A stretch of 64,000 bases of DNA, taken from positions 310,001 to 374,000 of the forward strand of contig NZ_ML636798.1 of the NCBI RefSeq assembly GCF_006476065.1, read 5' to 3'. Below, in pieces: positions 36,952 to 45,989 of the stretch. Under the pieces are notes generated by a model, which was not told where the DNA came from, searched no databases, and was given only the letters and a program-made list of their open reading frames with translations. Each line of letters begins with the position of its first letter. Position 1 is the first letter of the stretch. The position numbers were made by a program, and so were the translations under genes. The DNA is from Cognatiluteimonas lumbrici (GTDB lineage Bacteria; Pseudomonadota; Gammaproteobacteria; Xanthomonadales; Xanthomonadaceae).

Positions 36952-38436
36952 TTAGCCGGCGCGGAGCTTGCTGTGGCGGTATCCGTACAGCGCGTACACG
37001 ATCGCGCCGATCACCAGCCAGCCGACCAGCAGGTGCCAGTGCTCGCGGAACACCTGCCAGAACAGGTACATGCACGACAGGAAGCCGAGCGGGCAGATCA
37101 GGAGCGCGAACGGCACCTTGAACGGGCGCTGCACGTTCGGCCGGGTGTAGCGCAGGATCAGCACGCCGATGCTGACCACCGCGAACGCCAGCAGCGTGCC
37201 CATCGAGACGATGTCGCCGAGGAAGCCGACCGGCAGCAGGCCGGCCAGCAGCGCCGCGATCACGCCCACGATCACCGTGCCGATGTGCGGCGTGCGGTAC
37301 TTCGGGTGGCAGCGGCCGAACATCTTCGGCATCAGGCCGTCCTGCGCCATCGAATAGAAGATGCGCGGCTGCGCCATCAGCATCACCAGGATCACCGAGG
37401 CCAGGCCCGCGATCGCGGCGATCTCGACCAGGGTCTGCAGCCAGCCCAGGGCCGGGTAGTTGTTGAGCGCGGTCGAGACCGGCTCCGGGGTGCCGAGCTG
37501 CGCGAACGGCATCATGCCGGTCAGCACCGCGCTCATCAGGATGTAGAGCAGGGTGCAGACCGCGAGCGAGCCGAGGATGCCGATCGGCATGTCGCGCTGC
37601 GGGTTCTTGGCCTCGCCGGCGGCGGTCGAGACCGCGTCGAAGCCGATGTAGGCGAAGAACACCACCGCCGAGGCGCGGATCACGCCTTCCATGCCGTAGC
37701 GGGTGCCGCCCTCGTTGGCCGGGATGAACGGCTCCCAGTTGGACGGGTCCACGTACTGCAGGCCGAAGCCGATGAACATCACGATCACGGTGACCTTGAT
37801 CGCGACGATGATCGAGTTCACGAACGCCGACTGGCTGATGCCGACGTAGCCGACGCCGCTGACCGCGGCGATGATCAGCACCGCCGGCAGGTTCAGGATC
37901 GCGCCGGTGCCGACGAACTTTCCGGTGGCCGCCTCGTACACGTAGGGCGCGCTGGCCAGCGCTTCGGGCAGTTGCGCGCCGAAGTTGCCCAGGAACGCAT
38001 TCAGGTACCCGGACCAGCCGACCGCCACGGTCGAGGCCGCGAACAGGTACTCGAGCACCAGGCACCAGCCGATGAACCAGGCCACGCCCTCGCCGAGGGT
38101 GGCATAGGAATAGGAGTAGGCGCTGCCCGAGACCGGCAGCATGGCCGCGAACTCGGCGTAGCACAGGCCGGCGAAGGCGCAGGCGAGGCCGGCGAGCACG
38201 AAGCTGAGCATCACCGCGGGGCCGGCGTACTCGGCCGCCGCCTGGCCGGTGAGCACGAAGATGCCGGCGCCGATGACCGCGCCGATGCCGAGCAGGATCA
38301 GCTGGGTGCCCGTGAGCGTGCGCTTGAGGGTGACCTCGCCCTGCAGCGAGCCTTCGAAGGGTTCGCCGGCGTCCACGTGCCCCGCGGGAGCGATCGGCTT
38401 GGTCCTGAACAGGTTGTCGAGCATTGAAATCCCCAT
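36952..38436 (-). CDS. APC-family (CAT-type) amino acid permease
   Basis: 494-aa transporter with 12 or more helices. It belongs to the cationic-amino-acid-transporter-like group (YfnA/CAT): TGTQLILLGIGAVIGAGIFVLTG, YIGFDAVSTAAGEAKNPQRDMP and IFYSMAQDGLMPKMF. An alternative ATG at 38424 removes four residues. It heads the permease-permease-mtn series. The substrate is unknown. Confidence 0.88.
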   Translation of the reverse strand: MGISMLDNLFRTKPIAPAGHVDAGEPFEGSLQGEVTLKRTLTGTQLILLGIGAVIGAGIFVLTGQAAAEYAGPAVMLSFVLAGLACAFAGLCYAEFAAMLPVSGSAYSYSYATLGEGVAWFIGWCLVLEYLFAASTVAVGWSGYLNAFLGNFGAQLPEALASAPYVYEAATGKFVGTGAILNLPAVLIIAAVSGVGYVGISQSAFVNSIIVAIKVTVIVMFIGFGLQYVDPSNWEPFIPANEGGTRYGMEGVIRASAVVFFAYIGFDAVSTAAGEAKNPQRDMPIGILGSLAVCTLLYILMSAVLTGMMPFAQLGTPEPVSTALNNYPALGWLQTLVEIAAIAGLASVILVMLMAQPRIFYSMAQDGLMPKMFGRCHPKYRTPHIGTVIVGVIAALLAGLLPVGFLGDIVSMGTLLAFAVVSIGVLILRYTRPNVQRPFKVPFALLICPLGFLSCMYLFWQVFREHWHLLVGWLVIGAIVYALYGYRHSKLRAG

Positions 38437-38616
38437 TGACCCCGGCCCGCCGCGCAGCGCGGTGGGCGACGCAGCACCTTACCCCAGCGCCGAATCAAGC
38501 GGCAAGGCATGACCTATGGCAGGGTCGGCGCCCCGCGCGCACCGCATCCATGGGGGTGCGCAGCGGTCGCGGGGGCTGGTAGGCTCACGGCTCTTTTCCG
38601 CAGGGGAGCGGCTGTC

Positions 38617-40089
38617 TTGCAAGAGACCCTCGACGCGATCAACGCGATCATCTGGAGCCCCGCGCTCATCTACCTGTGCCTGGCGCTGGGCCTGTACTTC
38701 TCCATCCGCACGCGCTTCATGCAGGTGCGCGGCGTGCCGGAGATGCTGCGGCTGATGGCCAACAACAAGTCCTCGCAGTCGGGCGTTTCGTCGTTCCAGG
38801 CGCTGGCCATGTCGCTCGCCGGCCGCGTCGGCACCGGCAACATCGCCGGCGTCGCCACCGCGATCGCGTTCGGCGGCCCGGGCGCGGTGTTCTGGATGTG
38901 GGTGATGGCGTTCCTCGGCGCCTCGACTTCCTACGTCGAGTGCACCCTGGCGCAGATCTACAAGGAGCGCGACGACAACGGCCAGTACCGCGGCGGCCCC
39001 GCCTACTACATCGAGAAGGCGATGGGGCAGAAGTGGTACGCGTGGCTGTTCGCGGTGGTCACCATCGCGGCCTGCGGCTTCCTGCTGCCGATCGTGCAGA
39101 TCAACACGCTGTCCGAGAGCATGGTCAACGCGTTCGAGGTGCCGCCGCTGGCGCTGGCAGCGGTGATCACCGTCGGGCTCGCGCTGATCATCTACGGCGG
39201 CGTCAAGCGGATCGCGACCTTCGCCGAGGTCGTGGTCCCGTTCATGGCCGCGGCCTACATCATCGTCGCGGTGGCGCTGATGGTGCTCAACGCCGACCGC
39301 CTGCCGGCGATGTTCCAGATGGTCATCGGCAGCGCCTTCGGATTCGACGCCGGCTTCGGCGCGATGGTCGGCCTGGCGATCGAGTGGGGCGTCAAGCGCG
39401 GCGTCTACTCGAACGAGGCCGGGCAGGGCACCGGTCCGCACTCGGCCGCCGCCGCCGAGGTCGCGCACCCGGCGCAGCAGGGCTTCGTGCAGGCGTTCGC
39501 GGTCTACGTGGACACGCTGCTGGTGTGCAGCGCGACCGCCTTCATGATCCTGTCGACCGGCATGTACAACATCCCCGATCCGGCGGTCGCCGGTGGCTTC
39601 CTGTACCAGGCGCTGCCGGGTGCGGTGGCCGGTCCCGACTTCCCGCAGGCGGCGGTGGACTCCGCGCTGCCGGGCTGGGGCGCGGGCTTCGTGGCGCTGG
39701 CGGTGCTGTTCTTCGTGTTCACCACGCTGGTCACGTACTACTACATGGCCGAGACCAACGTCGCCTACATCAACCGCAAGGTGCACCGGCCGTGGCTGAT
39801 CCAGCTGCTGCGGGTGGTGATCCTGGCCGCGGTGGTCTGGGGCGTGCTGCGCACCACCAGCGCGGCCTGGGGCTTCGGCGACATCGGCGTCGGCCTGATG
39901 GCCTGGCTCAACCTGGTCGCGATCATCATCCTGCAGAAGCCGGCGCTCGCCGCGCTGCGCGACTACGAACGCCAGCGCAAGGCGGGCGGTGAACTGCGCT
40001 TCGACCCCGAGGGCCTGGGGATCCGCAACGCCGAGTTCTGGGTCAGGCGCAAGCACGAGCAGGACGCCGGCGCGGGTGCCGGGGACTGA
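38617..40089 (+). CDS. Sodium:alanine symporter family (AGCS) protein
   Basis: 490-aa sodium-coupled amino-acid symporter. It has the AGCS landmarks GRVGTGNIAGVATAI, GPGAVFWMWVMAFLGASTSYVECTLAQ, GGPAYYIEKAMG and SNEAGQGTGPHSAAAAE. I start at the TTG at 38617 (LQETLDAINAIIWSPAL), with AGGGGAG about 8 nt upstream. The frame is open upstream to an ATG at 38509, but that part has no family character. The Nudix gene overlaps the 3' end. Confidence 0.9.
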   Translation: MQETLDAINAIIWSPALIYLCLALGLYFSIRTRFMQVRGVPEMLRLMANNKSSQSGVSSFQALAMSLAGRVGTGNIAGVATAIAFGGPGAVFWMWVMAFLGASTSYVECTLAQIYKERDDNGQYRGGPAYYIEKAMGQKWYAWLFAVVTIAACGFLLPIVQINTLSESMVNAFEVPPLALAAVITVGLALIIYGGVKRIATFAEVVVPFMAAAYIIVAVALMVLNADRLPAMFQMVIGSAFGFDAGFGAMVGLAIEWGVKRGVYSNEAGQGTGPHSAAAAEVAHPAQQGFVQAFAVYVDTLLVCSATAFMILSTGMYNIPDPAVAGGFLYQALPGAVAGPDFPQAAVDSALPGWGAGFVALAVLFFVFTTLVTYYYMAETNVAYINRKVHRPWLIQLLRVVILAAVVWGVLRTTSAAWGFGDIGVGLMAWLNLVAIIILQKPALAALRDYERQRKAGGELRFDPEGLGIRNAEFWVRRKHEQDAGAGAGD

Positions 40090-40636
40090 CCCGCGACGCC
40101 CGTTGCAGGCCGCGCTGGCGGACTACCGCCGGCGCTGGCCGGGCGAAGCGGGCACGGTCGCGCTGTTCGAGGAACTGCTGGCGGAAGGCGGCCACGGGTT
40201 CCTGCGCGAGCGGCTCGCCGGGCACTTCACCGCTTCCGCCTGGCTGGTCGCCGCGGACGGCGCGCGCACCCTGCTGACCCACCACCGCAAGCTCGGGCTG
40301 TGGCTCCAGCTCGGCGGCCATGCCGACGGCGACGACGACCTGGCGCGCGCAGCGCTCAAGGAAGCCGGGGAGGAGTCCGGGCTGCCGGACCTGCGGCTCG
40401 AGGGCGACGCGATCTTCGACCTCGACCGCCACTGGATCCCCGAGCACAAGGGCGTGCCGCCGCACTGGCACTACGACGTGCGCTACGTGGTGCGTGCGGG
40501 CGCGGACGAAGCCTTCGTGGTCAGCGACGAGTCGCACGCGCTGGCGTGGCGCGGGATCGCCGAACTGGCGCGCGACGAAGCGGCGGACGCGTCGGTCCGC
40601 CGCATGGCGCGGAAGTGGATGGAGCTGCGCGTGTAG
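40076..40636 (+). CDS. Nudix hydrolase
   Basis: About 186 aa. The Nudix box is recognisable: GGHADGDDDLARAALKEAGEESGL, with Asp at the first acidic position and KE in place of RE, so substrate binding and catalysis remain likely. WLQLGGHADG and HYDVRYVV match the YfcD/CoA-type Nudix proteins with an extra N-terminal region. The start is ambiguous: GTG at 40076 (overlapping the symporter by 14 nt) or TTG at 40103. The stop TAG lies in a REP. The substrate is unknown. Confidence 0.82.
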   Translation: MPGTDPRRPLQAALADYRRRWPGEAGTVALFEELLAEGGHGFLRERLAGHFTASAWLVAADGARTLLTHHRKLGLWLQLGGHADGDDDLARAALKEAGEESGLPDLRLEGDAIFDLDRHWIPEHKGVPPHWHYDVRYVVRAGADEAFVVSDESHALAWRGIAELARDEAADASVRRMARKWMELRV

Positions 40637-40659
40637 GAGCGGCGCTGGCGCCGCGATCA
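40633..40659. repeat. GTAG-type REP element between the Nudix and efpL genes
   Basis: GTAGGAGCGGCGCTGGCGCC, the same sequence as at 25982. The TAG at 40634 is the Nudix stop (+), and the opposite edge (TGATCGCGG on the minus strand) contains the efpL TGA. Both convergent genes therefore end inside the element. Confidence 0.85.
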
Positions 40660-41223
40660 GTCCGCGCGGCCGGCGAACTCGCCGGTGGTGGTGTTGACCC
40701 ACACCTTCTCGCCGCTGGCGACGTACTCGGGCACCAGGATCTCGATGCCGGTGGACAGCGTCGCCGGCTTCGGCCGCTTGGTGGCGGTGCCGCCCTTGAG
40801 CTCCGGCGGCGTCTCGACCACCTCGATCGCCACGCTCTGCGGGAGTTGCAGCGCCACCGGCGTGTCGTCGATGAGTTGCACGTAACAGCCGGACAGGTCG
40901 TCCACGATGTAGCCGGCGTCGTCGCCGACCAGGTCGGCGTCGAGCGTGTACGGCGTGTAGTCCTCGTCGTCCAGGAACACGAAAGCCTCGCCGTCGCGGT
41001 AGGAGTAGGTCGCCTGCCGGCGCGTCAGCTCCACCTCGCGCAGGTCGTCCTCGGCGCCGAGGCTGAGGTCGAGCTTGTTGCCGCCCGGCACGGAGTACAG
41101 CGTGAAACGGTACTTGACGTTGCCGCCGCGGCCCTGCGGCGAGCTGCGCTCGATGTCGCGGACCTGGTAGACGCCGCCGTTGTGCTCGACGACGTTGCCC
41201 TTCTTGATGTCGTAGGCCTTCAT
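40657..41223 (-). CDS. efpL: Elongation factor P-like protein EfpL (YeiP)
   Basis: 188-aa EF-P paralogue that helps ribosomes through difficult peptide-bond formation. The tip loop is SPQGRGGN, with an Arg where EF-P is modified, as in EfpL/Yei[43 protein letters not shown] and [17 protein letters not shown] match YeiP rather than EF-P. It is followed 7 nt away by the SDR gene on the same strand, which is upstream in transcription. Confidence 0.93.
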   Translation of the reverse strand: MKAYDIKKGNVVEHNGGVYQVRDIERSSPQGRGGNVKYRFTLYSVPGGNKLDLSLGAEDDLREVELTRRQATYSYRDGEAFVFLDDEDYTPYTLDADLVGDDAGYIVDDLSGCYVQLIDDTPVALQLPQSVAIEVVETPPELKGGTATKRPKPATLSTGIEILVPEYVASGEKVWVNTTTGEFAGRAD

Positions 41224-41230
41224 GGAGTGC

Positions 41231-42001
41231 TTACTTCGGTGCCAGGCGCGTCGCGCCGTCGAGGCGGATGGTCTCGCCGTTGAGGTAGGTGTTGCCGAGG
41301 ATGTACGCGACCAGCGAGGCGTATTCCTCCGGCTTGCCGAGGCGCGAGGGGAACGGGATCGAGGCAGCGAGCGACTCCTGCACGCTGTCCGGCATGCCGT
41401 CCACCATCGGGGTCCAGAACACGCCCGGGGCGATGGTCATCACCCGGATCCCGAAGCGCGCCAGCTCGCGCGCCATCGGCAGGGTCATGCCGACCACGCC
41501 GCCCTTCGAGGCGGAATAGGCGGCCTGGCCGATCTGGCCCTCGTAGGCCGCGACCGACGCGGTGTTGACGATCACGCCGCGCTCGCCGTCCTCGCCCGTT
41601 TCGTTCTCCTGCATCAGCGCGGCGGCGGCCTTGGCGACGTTGAAGCTGCCGACCAGGTTCACCATGACCGTGGCCTGGAAGCGCGACAGTGGCATCGGGC
41701 CTTCCTTGCCGAGCACGCGCCCGGCGCCAAGGATGCCGGCGCAGTTCACGGCCACGTTCAGGCCACCCAGGAACCCGCGGGCCTGGGCCAGCGTCGCCTC
41801 GACCTGCGCCTCGTCGGTGACGTCGGTGCGGAAGAAGCGCGCGTTGCCGTCGCCGAGTCCGGCGACCGCTTCGGCGCCTTTCTCCTCGTTGACGTCGAGC
41901 AGCGCGACCTTGCCGCCCTTGGCGACCAGGTGGCGGGCCACGGCGAGTCCGAGTCCGGACACGCCGCCGGTGATCACGGCGCGTGAGGCATTCAGTTGCA
42001 T
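41231..42001 (-). CDS. SDR oxidoreductase (3-hydroxyacyl-CoA dehydrogenase type II-like)
   Basis: 256-aa short-chain dehydrogenase. The cofactor loop is [15 protein letters not shown] (GxxxGxG) followed by an acidic Asp (LLDVNEE), favouring NAD. The catalytic YSASKGG and the Ser in [13 protein letters not shown] are present. Its overall likeness is to HSD10/3-hydroxy-2-methylbutyryl-CoA dehydrogenase, which fits branched-chain catabolism nearby; the substrate is inference. Confidence 0.85.
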   Translation of the reverse strand: MQLNASRAVITGGVSGLGLAVARHLVAKGGKVALLDVNEEKGAEAVAGLGDGNARFFRTDVTDEAQVEATLAQARGFLGGLNVAVNCAGILGAGRVLGKEGPMPLSRFQATVMVNLVGSFNVAKAAAALMQENETGEDGERGVIVNTASVAAYEGQIGQAAYSASKGGVVGMTLPMARELARFGIRVMTIAPGVFWTPMVDGMPDSVQESLAASIPFPSRLGKPEEYASLVAYILGNTYLNGETIRLDGATRLAPK

Positions 42002-42030
42002 CGGGCGATCCTGCGGGGAAAGCCGCGATT

Positions 42031-42522
42031 TTACAGGTCGCGGAGGTAGAACGTATTGCAGCCGCCGTGCCCGGTGGCCCCCAGCGGGCCCTCGATGCGG
42101 CGGAAGCCGCTGCGCGCGTACAGGCGCTGCGCCGCGCCCATCCCGGTGAGGGTTTCCAGGTAGCAGCGGGCGAACCCGGCGGCGCGCGCCGCCTCCAGGC
42201 AGCGGGCCATCATCGCCGTGCCCGCGCCCAGTCCGCGGGCCTCGGGCAGGAAGTACATCTTGCGCAGTTCGCAGGTGTCCGCCGGCCCGGCGACCAGCGG
42301 CGCGATCCCGCCACCGCCCAGCACGGAGCCGTCGCGCTCGAGCACGAAGTAGGCGTTGCGCGGGGCCGCGTAGGCGCGCGACATCCAGTCCACCTCGGGG
42401 TCGTTGATCGCGAAGCCCTCGCCACAGGCGCCGAACTCGGGCATCACGGTGCGGATGATGCGCGCGACCGCGGCATCGTCCGCGGGCGCGATCGGCCGGA
42501 TCGACCAGTCGCGAGCGCTCAT
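42031..42522 (-). CDS. GNAT N-acetyltransferase
   Basis: 163-aa single-domain GNAT. WSIRPIAPADDAAVARIIR starts the fold, ELRKMYFLPEARGLGAGTAMMARCLEAA carries the acetyl-CoA loop (RGLGAG), and LYARSGFRRIEGPLGATGH closes it. The ATG at 42522 overlaps the stop of the GGDEF/EAL gene by 4 nt. The acceptor is unknown. Confidence 0.87.
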   Translation of the reverse strand: MSARDWSIRPIAPADDAAVARIIRTVMPEFGACGEGFAINDPEVDWMSRAYAAPRNAYFVLERDGSVLGGGGIAPLVAGPADTCELRKMYFLPEARGLGAGTAMMARCLEAARAAGFARCYLETLTGMGAAQRLYARSGFRRIEGPLGATGHGGCNTFYLRDL

Positions 42523-45092
42523 GCGGTGACGGTCTCCGAGGTCGAGCCCGCCAGCCGCGCCGCGAACTCGTCCGGGGCCAGCCCGGGTGCGAACAGGAAG
42601 CCCTGGCCGACCGGCACCCCGAGCGCGATCAGGAAGTCGCGCTGCGCCCCGGTCTCCACGCCCTCGGCGACCAGGCCGAGCCCGAGGCTGCGCGCGATCC
42701 CGGCTACCGCCTGGCACACCGCCACGTCGGATTCGTTGCCGGGCACGCCGTGCACGAACATCTGGCTCAGCTTGAGCCCGTGGATCGGCAGCCGGCGCAG
42801 GTAGTTGAGCGCGCTATAGCCCTCGCCGAAGTCGTCGATCGCCAGCTTCACGCCGAGCGCGCGCAGCGCGGCGAAGTTGCGCTGGGTGTCGGGCGCGTCC
42901 TCGATCAGCACGCGCTCGGTGAACTCGAGCTCGAGCGCGTCGCCAGGCAGCCCGAACTCCTCCAGCAGCGCGCGCACGGTGATCGCCAGGTCGTCGCCCA
43001 GGAACTGCCGGTAGGAGACGTTGACCGCGATCCGCACGTCGCCGGGCCCGCTGTCGCGCCAGGCGCGCGCCTGGCGGCAGGCCTCGCGCAGCACCCAGTT
43101 GCCGATGCGCACGATGTCGCCGGTGACCTCCGCGTGCGCGATGAAGTGGTCCGGGCGCATCTCGCCCAGTTGCGGGTTGTCCCAGCGGATCAGCGCCTCG
43201 GCGGCGACGATGCGGCCGCTGGCGAGCTCGACCTGCGGCTGGTAGACAAGGTGGAACTCGTCGTTCTCGACCGCGCGCCGCAGGTGCGTCTCCACCCGCA
43301 GGCGCTCCTCGCGCGACTTCGCCAGCGCCGGGGTGTAGGCCTGCCAGCCGTTGCGGATGCGGCGCTTGGAGTCGTACATCGCCGCGTCCGCGTTCTGGAT
43401 CAGCGCCTGCACGGTGCTGCCGTCGGTGGGGGAGTGGGCGATGCCGATGCTGGCGGTGATCGCGAAGTCCTCGTCCTCGAAGTGGAAGCTCTCGCCGAGC
43501 GCATCCACGATCGCGTTGGCGATGCGTTCGGGGCGGCCGGGGTCGTCGGAGGCGCCGCACACCACCAGGAACTCGTCGCCGCCGAAACGCGCGACCAGCC
43601 CTTCCTCGCCGACTGCGTCGCCGATGCGCCGCGCCACCGACACCAGCAGGCCGTCGCCGGCGGCGTGGCCGAGCACGTCGTTGACCACCTTGAAGCGGTC
43701 CAGGTCGACGTACAGCACCGCGAAGCGCGACATCGCCGGATCGTCGAGCCAGTCGGCGACCTGGCCGAGGATGGCGTCGCGGTTGAGCATTCCGGTGAGC
43801 GGGTCGGTGCGCGCCTGCACCCGCAGCGCCTCCTCGGCGCGCTTGCGCTCGGTGATGTCCTGCACGGTGCCGGTGAGATGCAGGGCCAGCGGGTTGCCGG
43901 CCTCGGACTCGCCGATCACGCGCACCCAGAACGTCTCCCCGGCACGGGTGCCGCGCAGCTCCAGGTCGAAGCCGCTGCCGCCGGCGAGCAGCCGCTCGAC
44001 CGCCGCCTGCAGGCGCTTGCGGTCGTTCTCGACCAGCACCTGCTGCGCCTCGTGCATGGTCCCGGGCGGGTGCTCCAGGCCGAGCATGCGCATGGCCTCG
44101 CCGCTCAGGTACAGGCGGTCGCGCGCCGAGTCCCACTCCCAGGCGCCGATGTGCGCCATCTCCTGCACGCGCGCGAACAGCGCGCTGTCGCGCTTGAGCT
44201 TGGTGACGTCGGTGAACAGCGACAGCACCTGGTGCGGCCGGTCGGCGCCCGGCGCGTACTGCGGCACCGAGGTCACCGCGAACCAGGTCAGCTTGCGCAG
44301 GCCCAGGTGGTAGAAGCCGAGCACCTTGTTGTCCTCGGCCTTGCCCTGGCGCAGTGCGCGGAACGAGGGCATGTCCTGCTCGGACAGCTCCTTGCCGTCC
44401 TCGTCGATCACCTTCCAGCGCGACGGGCGCATCGACTCGGCCACGCCCAGGGTCGGATCAACGTCGAGCATGCGCATGGCCGCGGCGTTGGCGTAGACGA
44501 CCGTGCCCGAGGCGTCGCGCACCAGGATGCCCTTGTCCACCACCGCCATCAGCTCGCGGTAGCGCAGCTCGGCCTCGGCGCGCCCGCTCATGTCGCGCGC
44601 CACCGCGACCACGCACGGCTGCGCCTCGTACTCGAAGTTGGCCGAGTGCACCTCCACCGGGAAACGGGTGCCGTCGGCCCGCATGTTGGTGACCTCGACC
44701 ACGTGGCTGCGGCCGCTGGCGAGGGTGTCGCGCACGGGCCCCATGTGGTCGCGCGGCAGGTCCGGGTTCAGCACGTTGATGTCCTGGCCGATGATCTCGT
44801 GCGCGGGACGGCCGTACGCCTCGGCGCCGGCGCGGTTGAGGTCGAGCACGGTGCCGTCCCAGGCGATCACGCTCACCGGGTCGGGCACCGCGTCGAACAG
44901 AGCGCGGTAGCGGACGCGCTCGGACTCGGCCACCAGCAGCGCGACCTGCAGCGCGTCGGCGGCGTCCTGCAGCAGCGCGCGGGCGTCGTCCGGCAGGCCC
45001 GGGTCACCAAGCGCGCCCAGCAACGCGAGCAGCGTGTCCTCGCCGCCCGGCGCGGGCGGCTGGGGCGGGGCGTCTGGCGCGCGCCTGCTCAC
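42519..45092 (-). CDS. PAS-GGDEF-EAL cyclic-di-GMP signalling protein
   Basis: 857-aa cytosolic sensor without membrane segments. Three PAS-like domains occupy roughly residues 60-170, 175-300 and 305-415. A GGDEF domain follows (RFGGDEF, Gly504-Phe508, intact) and then EAL (AEALIRW near 633, intact). Later EAL residues include NVSYRQF, EFTE and DDFGEGYSALNYLRRL. The usual KID reads KLS, so phosphodiesterase activity should be tested, not assumed. The start is the GTG at 45092, overlapping the HMG-CoA lyase stop (GTGA). Confidence 0.92.
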   Translation of the reverse strand: MSRRAPDAPPQPPAPGGEDTLLALLGALGDPGLPDDARALLQDAADALQVALLVAESERVRYRALFDAVPDPVSVIAWDGTVLDLNRAGAEAYGRPAHEIIGQDINVLNPDLPRDHMGPVRDTLASGRSHVVEVTNMRADGTRFPVEVHSANFEYEAQPCVVAVARDMSGRAEAELRYRELMAVVDKGILVRDASGTVVYANAAAMRMLDVDPTLGVAESMRPSRWKVIDEDGKELSEQDMPSFRALRQGKAEDNKVLGFYHLGLRKLTWFAVTSVPQYAPGADRPHQVLSLFTDVTKLKRDSALFARVQEMAHIGAWEWDSARDRLYLSGEAMRMLGLEHPPGTMHEAQQVLVENDRKRLQAAVERLLAGGSGFDLELRGTRAGETFWVRVIGESEAGNPLALHLTGTVQDITERKRAEEALRVQARTDPLTGMLNRDAILGQVADWLDDPAMSRFAVLYVDLDRFKVVNDVLGHAAGDGLLVSVARRIGDAVGEEGLVARFGGDEFLVVCGASDDPGRPERIANAIVDALGESFHFEDEDFAITASIGIAHSPTDGSTVQALIQNADAAMYDSKRRIRNGWQAYTPALAKSREERLRVETHLRRAVENDEFHLVYQPQVELASGRIVAAEALIRWDNPQLGEMRPDHFIAHAEVTGDIVRIGNWVLREACRQARAWRDSGPGDVRIAVNVSYRQFLGDDLAITVRALLEEFGLPGDALELEFTERVLIEDAPDTQRNFAALRALGVKLAIDDFGEGYSALNYLRRLPIHGLKLSQMFVHGVPGNESDVAVCQAVAGIARSLGLGLVAEGVETGAQRDFLIALGVPVGQGFLFAPGLAPDEFAARLAGSTSETVTA

Positions 45093-45988
45093 GCCCCCGC
45101 CAGCGCGCGGCCGACCTTGCTGCCGCTTTCGCGCCCCAGCAAGGCCGCCAGCCAGCGCCCGGTGGCGACCAGCCGGTCCAGGTCGATGCCGGTCTCGATC
45201 CCGAGCCCGTGCAGCATGTACACGACGTCCTCGCTGGCGACGTTGCCGCTGGCGCCGCGCGCGTACGGGCAGCCGCCGGTGCCGGCCACCGAGGAGTCCA
45301 CCACCGCCACGCCTTCCTCCAGGCAGGCGAGGATGTTCGACAGGGCCTGGCCGTAGGTGTCGTGGAAGTGCACCGCAAGCCGCTCCATCGGCACTTCGCC
45401 GGCAACCGCGCGCAGCATGTCGCGGGCCTTGCCCGGGGTGCCGACGCCGATGGTGTCGCCGAGCGAGACCTCCTCGCAGCCCATCGCGTGCAGCGCGCGC
45501 GCCACCCGCACCACGTCCGCCAGCGGCACCTCGCCCTGGTAGGGGCAGCCGAGCACGGTGGAGACGTAGCCGCGCACGCGCACGCCGTCCGCGCGCGCCC
45601 GCTCGAGCACCGGGGCGAAGCGCTGCAGCGACTCGTCGATGCCGGCGTTGGTATTGCGCTGGTTGAACACTTCCGAGGCCGCGGTGAACACCGCGATGTC
45701 CTCCGCACCCGCGGCGCGCGCGCGTTCGTAGCCCTGCAGGTTCGGCACCAGCACCGGGTAGCGCACGCCCGGACGGCGCTCGATGCCGGCCATGACCTCG
45801 GCGGCGTCGGCCAGCTGCGGGATCCACTTGGGACTGACGAAGCTCGTCGCCTCGATGCTCTGCAGGCCGGTGGCCGAGAGCCGGTCGATCAGTTCGATCT
45901 TGGCGGCGGTGGGGACGATCGCCTTTTCGTTCTGCAGCCCGTCGCGGGCCCCGACTTCGACGATGCGGACGCTGCGGGGGAGCGCCAT
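45089..45988 (-). CDS. liuE: Hydroxymethylglutaryl-CoA lyase
   Basis: 299-aa TIM-barrel lyase splitting HMG-CoA to acetoacetate and acetyl-CoA, the last step of leucine degradation. VEVGARDGLQNEK near the N-terminus and the active-site GTGGCPYARGASGNVASED with Cys are intact. Its ATG lies 1 nt downstream of the stop of the carboxylase alpha subunit gene. Confidence 0.94.
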   Translation of the reverse strand: MALPRSVRIVEVGARDGLQNEKAIVPTAAKIELIDRLSATGLQSIEATSFVSPKWIPQLADAAEVMAGIERRPGVRYPVLVPNLQGYERARAAGAEDIAVFTAASEVFNQRNTNAGIDESLQRFAPVLERARADGVRVRGYVSTVLGCPYQGEVPLADVVRVARALHAMGCEEVSLGDTIGVGTPGKARDMLRAVAGEVPMERLAVHFHDTYGQALSNILACLEEGVAVVDSSVAGTGGCPYARGASGNVASEDVVYMLHGLGIETGIDLDRLVATGRWLAALLGRESGSKVGRALAGA

Positions 45989-45989
45989 C

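Noticed and set aside
38509-38616. Upstream ATG extension of the AGCS symporter
   Set aside because: The extra 36 residues are low in family character; TTG at 38617 with AGGGGAG gives the right N-terminus.
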